From Ruthenibacterium lactatiformans (GTDB lineage Bacteria; Bacillota; Clostridia; Oscillospirales; Ruminococcaceae): a stretch of DNA of 64,000 nucleotides. Position numbers and translations under genes: made by a program. The notes under the pieces were generated by a model. The model did no database searches and was not told the origin of the DNA. It saw only the letters and a program-made list of their open reading frames with translations. Shown here piece after piece: positions 50,730-60,123 of the stretch; position 1 is the first letter of the stretch; every line of letters starts with the position of its first letter. The stretch is taken from contig NZ_JXXK01000006.1 in assembly GCF_000949455.1 (NCBI RefSeq), positions 1-64,000 on the forward strand. Direction: 5' to 3'.

Positions 50730-51182
50730 TCAACTGTATGTCGGCAGCTCACTTTCGCCTGTATCCACCGCTTCATAAGCACAGCCATCCCAGCAGCCTC
50801 CAATATCCGCCGAGGTGAAATAATCCTGCTGTTCTGCGGGGAGCTTCAATCGGCCTTTCTTAACAGCCTCTGCGCAATAAATAATTTCATAGCTTGTATG
50901 ATCCGAAAGGTTGAACCTGAAGCTCGTTACCGCTCCCCCCACGACCGGCTCGGTCTTTCGGTCGCTCACAGGCAGTTCCGAAAACACGGCGTAAAGCTCG
51001 CTGATAGCATCCGCCTGCGTTATGATCTTTTTTTCAGCGGAGGCCGGAACGACATAATGGTACATTTCAACATTTTCCACGTCCGAGGCTGCAAACGGAA
51101 GGCTGATGGTCATTGCTTTTCCACAGCCGGATAACAGCGCGCAAAGCGTTATTGCCAAAATGGATATCGCTGTTTTTCTCAT
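50730..51182 (-). CDS. Small lipoprotein, unknown function
   Basis: 150 residues from the ATG at 51182 (AAAGGAAG upstream). Lipoprotein signal MRKTAISILAITLCALLSGC, with Cys at residue 20 as the lipidated residue. The mature part has beta-strand segments (VTSFRFNLSDHTSYEIIYCA) and two more Cys. No family is recognised. It lies 55 bases from the SH3 lipoprotein gene in the same direction and may be co-transcribed. Confidence 0.7.
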   Translation of the reverse strand: MRKTAISILAITLCALLSGCGKAMTISLPFAASDVENVEMYHYVVPASAEKKIITQADAISELYAVFSELPVSDRKTEPVVGGAVTSFRFNLSDHTSYEIIYCAEAVKKGRLKLPAEQQDYFTSADIGGCWDGCAYEAVDTGESELPTYS

Positions 51183-51237
51183 GGACAAACACTTCCTTTA
51201 AGCCCCGCTTTCAGTTTCTTCGAGCCCGTTTCACCGC

Positions 51238-52053
51238 TCAATCATAGGCGATATAAAGATAGGAAACATAGCCCGCCTTGCCGTTGTAAGCCACCCTGGC
51301 CCACTCATTCTCCTTGTTGCCGTAGCACTGTACTACGGTGCCGTTGGGAATGGTGAGCAGTTTTTCGGCCGTTTCGCTGGCAGAGGCGCGCAGGTTCAGG
51401 CCCGTGGACGCACGCACGGTAACGGGAACCAGCAGATAGTCCTGAGAAACATAACCTGTTTTGCCGTTGTAGGTCGTTTTCACCCAGCCGTCCCCCTGAG
51501 AAATGCAGGGCAGCACGGTGCCGTCCGGCACGGTGAGCAGTTTTTCGTAGCTTTCGCCCGGGCCGCTGCGCAGGCGCAGGCCGCCGTCCGCACGCACCTT
51601 TCCGTCATACAATAAGTACACTGCCGAGACATAGCCTGTTTTGCCCTCGTAGGTCGTTTTGGCCCACCCGCTCTGCCAGCCGGTGCACTCGATGTGCGTG
51701 CCGTCGGGGATCGTAAGCAGCTTTTCGCTTTTTTCGCTGGCGGATGCGCGCAGACGCAGGCCGCCGTCCGCGCGTACCGTAGCGCCGCGGCGTGTGCTCT
51801 GCGTGGGCGTGGCGGCCGCGGAGGACGAAGCGGCAGAGCTGGACGCCGGCACGCTGCTTGCCGCCTCCGATGACGCCGCGCTGCTGGAGCTTGCAGGCTG
51901 CGACGATGCGCTTGCCGGCGGTACGCTGGAGCTTGCAGGCGGTGTTGAAACGCTCTGCGGACGCGAAGACGAGCTGTCATCCTTTGAACACGCGGCAAAC
52001 AGCACAGCGGCACAGAGCGCCGGTGCGAACAGCTTCCATACAGTTTTTTTCAC
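51238..52053 (-). CDS. Lipoprotein with three bacterial SH3 domains
   Basis: 271 residues from the GTG at 52053, where AAGGAAGTGCTTTGTT precedes it much as in the neighbouring lipoprotein gene. Lipobox LFAAC, then a Ser/Pro/Ala-rich linker (~27-85) and three SH3b repeats (~87-270), each with VRADGGLRLR or VRASTGLNLR and a WVKTTYNGKTGYVS-like end. SH3b domains bind peptidoglycan or other surface polymers. No catalytic domain is present, so a surface-anchoring or sensing role is likely. Confidence 0.85.
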   Translation of the reverse strand: MKKTVWKLFAPALCAAVLFAACSKDDSSSSRPQSVSTPPASSSVPPASASSQPASSSSAASSEAASSVPASSSAASSSAAATPTQSTRRGATVRADGGLRLRASASEKSEKLLTIPDGTHIECTGWQSGWAKTTYEGKTGYVSAVYLLYDGKVRADGGLRLRSGPGESYEKLLTVPDGTVLPCISQGDGWVKTTYNGKTGYVSQDYLLVPVTVRASTGLNLRASASETAEKLLTIPNGTVVQCYGNKENEWARVAYNGKAGYVSYLYIAYD

Positions 52054-52216
52054 AACAAAGCACTTCCTTTCCCTCTGGGGCATCCCTTTGTTTGTTATAC
52101 GTCCGGCAGGAACAAAATATTTCATATTTCCGCATGTTTTGCGCAAATTTCACAAAACGCAAACGAAAAGAGGGGAGGCGCGGCCTCCCCGGTTTGTGCT
52201 TATCTGTCCAGGCCTC

Positions 52217-52355
52217 GCGCCCGCTCACGGGCAGCCCTTTGGGCCTGCCCGCAGTGATTTTCAATGAAAGGGGCCCGCCCCTTTCAAGCTATCCCCGCTC
52301 ACGCCGCATACAGCGCGATGATAGTTTAAAATGATCTCCACGGCCTTGTCCATAC
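52217..52355. repeat. Duplicated pepT 3' end with hairpins, copy A
   Basis: 139 bases nearly identical to copy B (52370-52507). It includes a remnant of the last ~18 pepT codons (with a 1-base insertion that breaks the frame), a GAAAGGGGC-CC-GCCCCTTTC-type hairpin and a 20-base palindrome-like segment at 52230-52249 that is the exact reverse complement of 52383-52402 in copy B. Confidence 0.9.
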
Positions 52356-52369
52356 CGGGCGCGCGGCGC

Positions 52370-52507
52370 GCGCCCGCTCACGGGCAGGCCCAAAGGGCTG
52401 CCCGCAGTGATTTTCAATGAAAGGGGCCCGCCCCTTTCAAACTATCCCCGCTCACGCCGCATACAGCGCGATGATATTTAAAATGATCTCCACGGCCTTG
52501 TCCATAC
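52370..52507. repeat. pepT 3' end and downstream hairpins, copy B
   Basis: This is the functional copy: bases 52452-52507 are the end of pepT. Downstream lie the same hairpins as in copy A. The hairpin directly after the stop may serve as a terminator although it has no T-run. Confidence 0.9.
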
Positions 52508-53669
52508 TTTCTGCTGTGATACACTCGTAAGGCCCGTGGAAGTTATGGCCCCCGGTTCCCAGGTTCGGACAGGGCAAACCCATATACGACAGCCGCGCAC
52601 CGTCTGTACCCCCGCGCGTCGCCTCCTCAAACCACTGTACGCCCGCCGCCTCGCAGGCCTTTTTCGCATTGTCAATGAGGTGCATGCAGGGACGGATCTG
52701 CTCCAGCATGTTGTAGTAGCTGTCCTTGAGCGCAAGCTCCACCCGCGCCGTGGGATACTTTTCCGTCATGGCCTTTTCCACGCCGCGCAGCAGCTCCTTG
52801 CGCGCCTCAAACTTTTCCCGGTCATGGTCGCGCACGATATATTCCAGACGCGCGGCAGCCGTGTCTCCGGACAGAGCGTCCATGTGGAAAAAGCCCTCCC
52901 GGCCCTCGGTGTGCTCAGGCACCTCCCGCGGCGGCAGCATGCCGTCGATCTCGCAGGCCAGCTTCAGCGCGTTTACCATGGTGTCCTTGGCGCTGCCCGG
53001 GTGTACCGAAACGCCCGTGATGCGGAACACAGCGGACGCGGCGTTGAAGTTCTCGTAGGATATCTCGCCCACCTCGCCTCCGTCCATCGTATAGGCATAA
53101 GCCGCCCCGAAGCCCGGCACGTCGAAATGGTCCGCGCCTTCGCCCACTTCCTCGTCCGGCGTGAAGGCGATCTTCACCGGGCCATGGGGCGCGCCGCTTT
53201 GCAGGAGCTGTTCACATGCCGTCAATATCTCCGCAATGCCCGCCTTATCGTCCGCGCCCAGAAGCGTGGAGCCGTCGGCCGTGATGAGCGTTTTTCCCTT
53301 CAGCTCTTTCAGGAACGGGAACTCGGACGTTTTCAGTACGCGGCCGCACTGCGGCAGGGCCACGTCGCCGCCATCATAATTCTCATGCAGAATGGGCTTC
53401 ACATTCTCGCCGGAGAATGCCTGGGCCGTATCCATGTGGGCGATCCAGCCGATGGCCGGGCTTTTTTCGCAGCCGAGCGTAGCGGGCAGGCTTCCGTACA
53501 CATAGCCGAAGCCGTCCACGCGCGCGTCGGCTATGCCCATTGCGCGCATCTCCTCCGCCAGCATCCGCGCCAGGTCCAGCTGGCGCTCCGTAGTGGGCGT
53601 TCGCCCCGTGCCGTCCTGGGATGTGGTGTGTACTTTTACATAATTCATCAGGCGTTCATAAGCGCGCAT
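52452..53669 (-). CDS. pepT: Peptidase T (tripeptide aminopeptidase)
   Basis: 405 residues. M20 zinc peptidase: metal ligands in GWIAHMDTAQAF, LLGADDKAGIAEI and FTPDEEVGEGADHFDV, and a late GTDGARLSYMGLPCPNLGTG. It releases N-terminal residues from tripeptides in the cytoplasm. It is complete. The 3' end is duplicated downstream. Confidence 0.96.
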   Translation of the reverse strand: MRAYERLMNYVKVHTTSQDGTGRTPTTERQLDLARMLAEEMRAMGIADARVDGFGYVYGSLPATLGCEKSPAIGWIAHMDTAQAFSGENVKPILHENYDGGDVALPQCGRVLKTSEFPFLKELKGKTLITADGSTLLGADDKAGIAEILTACEQLLQSGAPHGPVKIAFTPDEEVGEGADHFDVPGFGAAYAYTMDGGEVGEISYENFNAASAVFRITGVSVHPGSAKDTMVNALKLACEIDGMLPPREVPEHTEGREGFFHMDALSGDTAAARLEYIVRDHDREKFEARKELLRGVEKAMTEKYPTARVELALKDSYYNMLEQIRPCMHLIDNAKKACEAAGVQWFEEATRGGTDGARLSYMGLPCPNLGTGGHNFHGPYECITAESMDKAVEIILNIIALYAA

Positions 53670-53771
53670 TGTTCAGCTCTCCTTTGTTTTATCGCCACAC
53701 CGGGCTTTGTGGTTCAGGCGCCCGGACAAGTCCGCGCCCTAGTTTGCGCCTGCTTTCATCCTGGGACGGGT

Positions 53772-55151
53772 TCACTTTTCCCCGTCCCTGTCTTTTTTGC
53801 GTCCGAAGCGGCGCTTCTGCTCCGGCGCGGGCTGCGGATCGGCCGTTTTTTCAGCCGTACGGGTGATGGTCACCTTCGTCACGGCGCGGGGCGTGGCTTC
53901 CGCTACGGTGAGGGTATAGCCCAGCGTCTCCAGCGGCAGCGTCTCGCCCGCCTGCGGGATACGGCCCAATGTCTCGGTGATGAAGCCGCCGATGGTATCA
54001 CAGTCGGCATTTTCAAAAATGTCCTCGCCCAAAAGGCCCTCCAGTTCATTCACCGGCACATCGCCGCCCACCTCATACACGCCGTCCGCCAGCGTGACGA
54101 CGGCATTGTCGTCCTCGTGCTCGTCGTCCAGATCGCCCACGATCGTCTCCAGCAGGTCCTCCATGGTCACCATGCCTTCCGTGCCGCCGTATTCGTCTAC
54201 GACGATGGCCAGGTGCACACGCGCTTTCTGAAATGCGTGCAGCAGGTTGGAGCACGTCATACCCTCGGGCACATACAGCACGCTTCGCATGTATTTTTCC
54301 GGCGTGGCGTCGGCATATCGGCCCGGCTCAAGCAGGGGGACAAGGTCTTTTACGAACACAGCGCCCACGATATCGTCCAGGTCCTCTTTATATACCGGGA
54401 TGCGCGAGAAACGGTTTTCCGCCTGCAGCGCCACGATGTCCTGCAGCGTGGCCGTCACGGGCACGCCCACCACATCGGTGCGGTGCGTCATGATCTCGGA
54501 CACCTTGCGGTCGTCGAACTCGAAGATGTTTTTGATCATCTCGTGCTCGCGTTCGTCCACGGTGCCTGTCTCCTCGCCAGCCTCCACCATCATCAGAATA
54601 TCTTCCTCCGCCACCGGCTCCTCATCACTGGCCGGGCCGATGCCCAGCGGACGCAGCACAAGGTTGGTGGACGCGGCGATCAGCTTGATGACGGGCTTGC
54701 ACACCTTGTTCAGCGCCCATATGACGCCCACGACCTTGAGCGCCACGCCGTCCGGATTCTTCATAGCGATGCGCTTGGGCGCAAGCTCGCCGAAAATCAG
54801 CATGAAATAAGAAAGAATAATGGTAATGAGAAACACCGTCACGCCGCGCAGCGTAGACGCGGGAATGGGAATGAACGACAGCGCGGAGACCAATGGGTCC
54901 GCGAAGCTGTCCGCGGCTGCGGCCGAAGCCAGAAAGCCGGACAGCGTAACGCCCACCTGAATGGTGGCCAGGAAGTCCGACGGAGCCTCGGTGATGACGA
55001 GCAGACGCGCGGCGGGCTTGCTGCCGCCCTCGGCCAGGCGCTTCATCTTCTGTGTGTTGACGGACACCACCGCAAACTCGCTCATGGCGAAAAACGCGTT
55101 GGAGGCAATGAGTATGACCTGCAGAAATAAACTGGGCAGGACTGTGTCCAT
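53772..55151 (-). CDS. CNNM/CorC-type membrane protein with CBS pair
   Basis: 459 residues. DUF21 membrane domain at ~1-180 with four hydrophobic segments ([40 protein letters not shown]). CBS pair at ~205-335 ([40 protein letters not shown]). CorC/HlyC-type C-terminal domain at ~350-435. The tail is basic. It probably takes part in Mg2+ or other cation export or homeostasis; the hemolysin name is historical. Confidence 0.92.
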   Translation of the reverse strand: MDTVLPSLFLQVILIASNAFFAMSEFAVVSVNTQKMKRLAEGGSKPAARLLVITEAPSDFLATIQVGVTLSGFLASAAAADSFADPLVSALSFIPIPASTLRGVTVFLITIILSYFMLIFGELAPKRIAMKNPDGVALKVVGVIWALNKVCKPVIKLIAASTNLVLRPLGIGPASDEEPVAEEDILMMVEAGEETGTVDEREHEMIKNIFEFDDRKVSEIMTHRTDVVGVPVTATLQDIVALQAENRFSRIPVYKEDLDDIVGAVFVKDLVPLLEPGRYADATPEKYMRSVLYVPEGMTCSNLLHAFQKARVHLAIVVDEYGGTEGMVTMEDLLETIVGDLDDEHEDDNAVVTLADGVYEVGGDVPVNELEGLLGEDIFENADCDTIGGFITETLGRIPQAGETLPLETLGYTLTVAEATPRAVTKVTITRTAEKTADPQPAPEQKRRFGRKKDRDGEK

Positions 55152-55164
55152 AAAAATCGATCAA

Positions 55165-55240
55165 TCTCCTTTTTTAATAATGGGAAGCTTTGTCTTTTTT
55201 GAAGCCGCGCTGAATCTCTTCACACCTGCAGACGGACAGG
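55165..55240. repeat. Leader-type repeat upstream of the CNNM gene
   Basis: It aligns with 42764-42834 upstream of hisIE: TCTCCTTTTTTAATAATGGG, a T-run and GCTGAATCTCT. The 309-base gap 55152-55460 also contains the capsule promoter on the other strand. Confidence 0.55.
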
Positions 55241-55366
55241 CTTGTTTTCGCACGCGCCTTTGTTGCGCAGGCGCTGCTTTCCGCGCCGCGCGCCGCTGCG
55301 CAGGACAGCTAAGAAAATAATACCAGAACCAAAGCGGACCGTCAAACGGCGAAATCCGTCAAAATC

Positions 55367-55395
55367 TTGGCATCCCGGGCGGATTATGGTATACT
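55367..55395 (+). promoter_or_regulatory. Promoter of the polysaccharide cluster
   Basis: TTGGCA (55367-55372), a 17-base spacer and TATACT (55390-55395), ~65 bases upstream of capE. A second TATACT at 55405-55410 lacks a -35. Confidence 0.8.
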
Positions 55396-55460
55396 GTACA
55401 AGGTTATACTTTTCTTACGTGACATTACAGGGCCGCGCGCCCATTCTTGGAGGTTTCGAT

Positions 55461-56507
55461 ATGGAATCCACAGTATTTGCAGGTAAAACACTGCTCATCA
55501 CGGGCGGCACCGGTTCTTTCGGCAATACGGTGCTCAAACACTTTTTATCCACAGACATCGGCGAGATCCGCATCTTTTCCCGCGACGAAAAAAAGCAGGA
55601 CGATATGCGCCACGATTACCAGCTCAAATATCCGGAGCTGAGCGGCAAGATCAAATTTTATATCGGCGACGTGCGCAATCCGGACAGCCTGCGCGGCGTG
55701 ATGCGCGGCGTGGACTATATCTTCCATGCGGCCGCGCTCAAGCAGGTTCCGAGCTGCGAGTTCTTTCCCATGGAGGCCGTGCGCACCAACGTGCTGGGCA
55801 CCGACAACGTATTGACAGCCGCCATCGACGCGGGCGTAAAAAAGGTCGTCTGCCTCTCCACCGATAAAGCGGCGTACCCCATCAATGCCATGGGAATCAG
55901 CAAGGCAATGATGGAAAAAGTTATCGGCGCGAAGGCGCGCACCGTCAAGGCCGAGGCTACCACCATCTGCTGCACCCGCTACGGCAACGTCATGGCCAGC
56001 CGCGGCAGCGTTATCCCCCTGTTTATCGACCAGATCAAAGCGGGCAAGCCCATCACCATCACCGACCCGGAGATGACCCGCTTCCTGATGAGCCTGGACG
56101 AAGCCGTGGACCTTGTGGCCTTTGCGTTCGGGCACGCCAACCCCGGCGACCTGTTTGTGCAGAAAAGCCCCGCCTCCACCATTGGGGACCTTGCCAAAGC
56201 CGTGCAGAAGCTGTTCGGCGATACCGGCACGCACATCATCGGCACGCGCCACGGGGAAAAGCTGTATGAAACATTGCTCACCCGAGAGGAAAAAACGCGC
56301 AGCGAGGACCTGTGCGGTTATTACCGCGTGGCCGCCGACGGCCGCGATCTGAACTACGACAAATACTTTGTCAACGGCGAGGTGCGCACCCAGGCGCCCG
56401 AGGACTACACCAGCCACAATACCCGCCGCCTGACGGTGGACGAGGTCGTGGACAAGCTGCTGAGCCTTGAATATGTGAAAGAGGAGCTGGCCGCGCTTGG
56501 AAAATAA
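55461..56507 (+). CDS. capE: UDP-GlcNAc 4,6-dehydratase/5-epimerase (CapE/FnlA)
   Basis: 348 residues from the ATG at 55461 behind TTGGAGG. Extended SDR with NAD-binding GGTGSFG and the inverting-dehydratase active site, in which the usual Tyr of YxxxK is Met (PINAMGISKAMMEK). It converts UDP-GlcNAc to the 4-keto-6-deoxy-talo sugar, the first step to UDP-N-acetyl-L-fucosamine. It overlaps capF. Membrane spans are absent, unlike WbpM-type enzymes. Confidence 0.93.
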   Translation: MESTVFAGKTLLITGGTGSFGNTVLKHFLSTDIGEIRIFSRDEKKQDDMRHDYQLKYPELSGKIKFYIGDVRNPDSLRGVMRGVDYIFHAAALKQVPSCEFFPMEAVRTNVLGTDNVLTAAIDAGVKKVVCLSTDKAAYPINAMGISKAMMEKVIGAKARTVKAEATTICCTRYGNVMASRGSVIPLFIDQIKAGKPITITDPEMTRFLMSLDEAVDLVAFAFGHANPGDLFVQKSPASTIGDLAKAVQKLFGDTGTHIIGTRHGEKLYETLLTREEKTRSEDLCGYYRVAADGRDLNYDKYFVNGEVRTQAPEDYTSHNTRRLTVDEVVDKLLSLEYVKEELAALGK

Positions 56508-57633
56508 GAAAAAAACGCTGCTCATTACAGGGGCGGGCGGTTTTGTGGGAAAAAACCTTGTCGCCCAGCTTCGCAATGAAGGCTGGAACGACCTGCTTTT
56601 GTTCGACGTCGACACGCCAAAAGAGCTTCTGGCGGACTACGCCGCCCGGGCGGACTTTGTGTTCCATCTGGCGGGCGTGAACCGCCCCCAAAATCCGGAT
56701 GAATTTTACGAGGGCAACCGGGGCTTCACCGAGCACCTGCTCGCCCTGCTGGCCGCGGAGGGCAACAAAGCGCCTGTGCTCGTCACCTCCTCCATCCAGG
56801 CGGAGCTGGACAACGACTACGGCAAAAGCAAGCGGGAGGCTGAGGAGCTTATTTTCGCCCACGAGCGCGCCACCGGCGCGCCCGCGCTGGTGTACCGCCT
56901 GCCGGGCGTGTTCGGCAAATGGTGCCGCCCGTCCTACAACAGCGTTGTGGCCACGTTCTGCCACAACATCGCAAACGGCCTGCCCATCGACGTGCGGGAC
57001 CCGGCATACAGCTTCCCTCTGGTATACATCGACGACGTGGTGGCCAGCTTCATCGCCGCGATGGAGGGGCGCGCCGCGCGGGACTGCTCCATTCCCGGCT
57101 ACTGCCATCTGATGTGCGACGCCTATGATGTGACGCTTGGCCGTCTGGCGGAGCTGATTGAAAGCTTCCGCGGCAGCCGCGGCAAGCTGGACGTACCGGA
57201 CATGGGCGACGCCTTCACACGGAAATTGTATGCGACATACCTTTCTTATCTTCCCACAGACGGCTTCTCCTATCCGCTGGACATGCACTGCGATGCGCGT
57301 GGCAGCTTTACGGAGTTCCTGCGCACCCCGGAGCGCGGGCAGGTGTCCGTCAACATTTCCAGGCCCGGCGTCGTAAAGGGCAATCACTGGCACCACACCA
57401 AAAACGAGAAATTTCTGGTGGTGAAGGGCGAGGGCGTCATCCGCTTCCGCCGGCTGAACACCGAAGCCGTGTACGAATACCGCGTCTCCGGCGATAAGCT
57501 GGAAGTGGTGGACATTCCCACGGGCTACACCCACAACATTGAGAATGTGGGCGAGAGCGATATGGTCACCGTGATGTGGGCCAGCGAGCCCTTTGACCCG
57601 GAGCGTCCGGATACCTATTTCCTTGAGGTGTGA
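56497..57633 (+). CDS. capF: Bifunctional CapF: SDR reductase plus cupin epimerase
   Basis: 378 residues, starting at TTG (56497) 10 bases after GAGGAG and overlapping capE by 11 bases. N-terminal SDR domain (LLITGAGGFVGKNL), C-terminal cupin from ~265 with the metal-site VVKGNHWHHTKNEKFLVV. The cupin part epimerises C3 and the SDR part reduces the keto group with NADPH, giving UDP-2-acetamido-2,6-dideoxy-L-talose. Confidence 0.93.
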   Translation: MENKKKTLLITGAGGFVGKNLVAQLRNEGWNDLLLFDVDTPKELLADYAARADFVFHLAGVNRPQNPDEFYEGNRGFTEHLLALLAAEGNKAPVLVTSSIQAELDNDYGKSKREAEELIFAHERATGAPALVYRLPGVFGKWCRPSYNSVVATFCHNIANGLPIDVRDPAYSFPLVYIDDVVASFIAAMEGRAARDCSIPGYCHLMCDAYDVTLGRLAELIESFRGSRGKLDVPDMGDAFTRKLYATYLSYLPTDGFSYPLDMHCDARGSFTEFLRTPERGQVSVNISRPGVVKGNHWHHTKNEKFLVVKGEGVIRFRRLNTEAVYEYRVSGDKLEVVDIPTGYTHNIENVGESDMVTVMWASEPFDPERPDTYFLEV

Positions 57634-57635
57634 AC

Positions 57636-58775
57636 ATGGAAAAGATTAAACTCATGACCATCGTCGGCACAAGGCCGGAGATCATCCGCCTTTCCGCCGT
57701 CATCAAAAAATGCGACCGGTATTTCAATCAGCTTCTGGTCCACACGGGCCAGAATTACGACTATACGCTCAACCAGATTTTCTTCGAGGATCTGGAACTG
57801 CGCGCGCCGGATTTTTACCTGAACGCCGTGGGCAGTGATCTGGGAGAGACCATCGGCAACATCATTGCCAAGAGCTATGCGCTGATGGCGCAGCAGAAGC
57901 CCGACGCGCTGCTGATTTTGGGCGACACGAACAGCTGTCTTTCCGCCATCGCAGCCAAGCGCCTGCACATCCCCATCTTTCACATGGAGGCCGGCAACCG
58001 CTGCTTTGACGAGTGCCTGCCCGAGGAGACCAACCGCCGCATCGTGGATCACATCAGCGACGTGAACCTGTGCTACTCCGAGCATGCTCGCCGCTATTTG
58101 AACGCCGAGGGCACGGCCAAAGAGCGCACCTATGTGACGGGCAGCCCCATGGCCGAGGTCCTGCGTGCCAATTTTGCCAAGATCGAAGCCAGCGATGTGC
58201 TGGAGCGGCTGGGCCTTGAAAAAGGGCGCTATATCCTGCTCTCGGCCCATCGGGAGGAGAACATCGACACCGAGAAAAATTTTCTCGACCTGTTCCGTTC
58301 CGTCAACCGTCTGGCCGAAGCCTACGACATGCCCATTCTGTATTCGTGCCACCCCCGCAGCAAAAAATTCCTCGAGCAGCGGAATTTCAAGCTGGACGCC
58401 CGGGTGCGGCTGCATGAACCGCTGGGCTTCCACGATTACAACCACCTGCAGATGAACGCCTTCTGCGTGGTGAGCGATTCCGGCACGCTGCCCGAGGAAT
58501 CCAGTTTCTTCACCAGTGTCGGCCGCCCTTTTCCCGCGGTGTGCATCCGCACCTCCACCGAACGGCCCGAGGCGTTGGACAAAGGCTGCTTTATCCTTGC
58601 GGGCATCAGCGGGGGCGGCGTGGAGCAGGCCGTGGCTACCGCCGTGGCCATGAATCAAAACAGCGATTTCGGCATTCCCGTACCCAATTACACCGAGGAC
58701 GTTTCCGTCAAAGTGGTGAAGATCATCCAGAGCTATGTGGGTGTTGTAAACAAAATGGTATGGCGCAAGGATTGA
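57636..58775 (+). CDS. capG: UDP-sugar 2-epimerase making UDP-L-FucNAc (CapG/FnlC)
   Basis: 379 residues from the ATG at 57636. A GTG two codons earlier overlaps the capF stop. Non-hydrolysing WecB-type epimerase: MTIVGTRPEIIRL, HMEAGNRCFDECLPEETNRR, LSAHREENID and SDSGTLPEESSF. It converts the L-talosamine to the L-fucosamine nucleotide sugar and completes the pathway with CapE and CapF. Confidence 0.93.
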   Translation: MEKIKLMTIVGTRPEIIRLSAVIKKCDRYFNQLLVHTGQNYDYTLNQIFFEDLELRAPDFYLNAVGSDLGETIGNIIAKSYALMAQQKPDALLILGDTNSCLSAIAAKRLHIPIFHMEAGNRCFDECLPEETNRRIVDHISDVNLCYSEHARRYLNAEGTAKERTYVTGSPMAEVLRANFAKIEASDVLERLGLEKGRYILLSAHREENIDTEKNFLDLFRSVNRLAEAYDMPILYSCHPRSKKFLEQRNFKLDARVRLHEPLGFHDYNHLQMNAFCVVSDSGTLPEESSFFTSVGRPFPAVCIRTSTERPEALDKGCFILAGISGGGVEQAVATAVAMNQNSDFGIPVPNYTEDVSVKVVKIIQSYVGVVNKMVWRKD

Positions 58776-58826
58776 TGCTTTGCCGTCTTTTTCCCACCCC
58801 GGAACACTGAAAAAAGGAGTTTTTGC

Positions 58827-60056
58827 GTGAAAGGCAAACGCATTCTTGTGGTGAGCCAGCACTATTGGCCCGAAAATTTCCGCATCACCGACATCTGCGC
58901 GGGCTTTGCGGCAGACGGATGTGAGGTGGATGTATTGTGCGGCCTGCCCAACTATCCAAAAGGCGAGTGGTTTGAGGGGTACCGTTATACCGGCCCCCGG
59001 CGCGAGAGCCATGCCGGCGTGCAGATCTTCCGCGCGGGCGAAATACGCCGCAGGGGCAACACCTCCCTGCGCATCTTCCTCAATTATATTTCCTTCCCCG
59101 TTACGGCGCTGTTCAATCTGCCGCGCCTGCACAGAAGGAAATATGACGCCGTGTTCTGCTACGAAACCAGCCCCGTGCTGATGATGCTGCCCGCCGTCGT
59201 GTACGCAAAGCTGCACCGCGTGCCGCTCACCACCTACGTGCTGGACCTCTGGCCGGAAAACCTGTATTCGGTGATGCCTGTGCGAAACAAGGCGCTGCGC
59301 GCCGTGGCTGCGGGCGTTTCCCACTGGTTTTACCGCCGCAGCGAACGCCTTGTGGCCATGAGCCCGGCTCTGGACGAACGCCTGGCCGCCATCGCGCCCC
59401 GGGCGCAGCGCACCGTGGTGCCCCAATACTGTGAAGACCTGTATGCGCAGGACGTGCATGACGCGGCTCTGGAAAGCCGCTTTGCCGGGCGGTTCAACGT
59501 GGTGTTCGCGGGCAACATCAGCCCCGCGCAAAACCTGCCGCTTCTGGTGGAATGCGCGCGGCGGCTGAAAGCGGCGGACCGCCGGGACGTGCATTTTGTT
59601 ATCGTGGGAGACGGCATGAGCCGCGACGCCCTTGAGCAGGAAATTGCCGCAGCGGATGTAGCGGATTGGTTCACATTCGAGGGACAGCATCCCGTAACGG
59701 ATATCCCTGCCTATCACACGATGGCGGACGCACTGTTTGCCGCACTGAATGCCAGCGAGGACGTGGGACTGACGGTGCCCGCAAAAATCACCAGCTACTT
59801 AGCCGCCGGGCGGCCGTGCCTTGTTTCGGTGAGCGGTGAAGCCGCCCGCGTGATGGACGAAGCCGCCGCCGGTTTAACGAGCCCCGCAGGCGACGTACAC
59901 GGACTGTACGAAAACCTGCTGGCCCTGGCCGATATGCCGCCGGAGCGGCGCGCGGCCCTTGGCCATGCGGGCCGGGCCTATTACGAAACCCATTTCCGGC
60001 GCGAGCCGCTGCTGCGGCAGCTGGAGGATTTTGTGCTTTCCGGTAAAAAAATGTAA
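58827..60056 (+). CDS. GT4 glycosyltransferase, WbuB-like (probable L-FucNAc transferase)
   Basis: 409 residues behind AAAGGAG. GT-B fold: N terminus RILVVSQHYWPENFRITDIC, a nucleotide-sugar region with VVFAGNISPAQNLPLLVECA and a late TVPAKITSYLAAGRP. It resembles WbuB-type transferases that use UDP-FucNAc. Placement right after capG supports that donor. The acceptor is probably a lipid-linked GlcNAc- or QuiNAc-type sugar; this is inference. Confidence 0.85.
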   Translation: MKGKRILVVSQHYWPENFRITDICAGFAADGCEVDVLCGLPNYPKGEWFEGYRYTGPRRESHAGVQIFRAGEIRRRGNTSLRIFLNYISFPVTALFNLPRLHRRKYDAVFCYETSPVLMMLPAVVYAKLHRVPLTTYVLDLWPENLYSVMPVRNKALRAVAAGVSHWFYRRSERLVAMSPALDERLAAIAPRAQRTVVPQYCEDLYAQDVHDAALESRFAGRFNVVFAGNISPAQNLPLLVECARRLKAADRRDVHFVIVGDGMSRDALEQEIAAADVADWFTFEGQHPVTDIPAYHTMADALFAALNASEDVGLTVPAKITSYLAAGRPCLVSVSGEAARVMDEAAAGLTSPAGDVHGLYENLLALADMPPERRAALGHAGRAYYETHFRREPLLRQLEDFVLSGKKM

Positions 60057-60123
60057 CAAAACCTTTTTTTGCCGCGTATTACTACTTGATACGGCGGGCG
60101 CGCCCGCCCAAAGAGGTGACGGT

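Noticed and set aside
52536..55130. 864-codon plus-strand frame
   Set aside because: It is antisense to pepT and the CNNM gene together, has no recognisable domain and spans the gap between two real genes.
57615..59717. 700-codon minus-strand frame
   Set aside because: It is antisense to capG and the WbuB-like gene. It is open by composition only.
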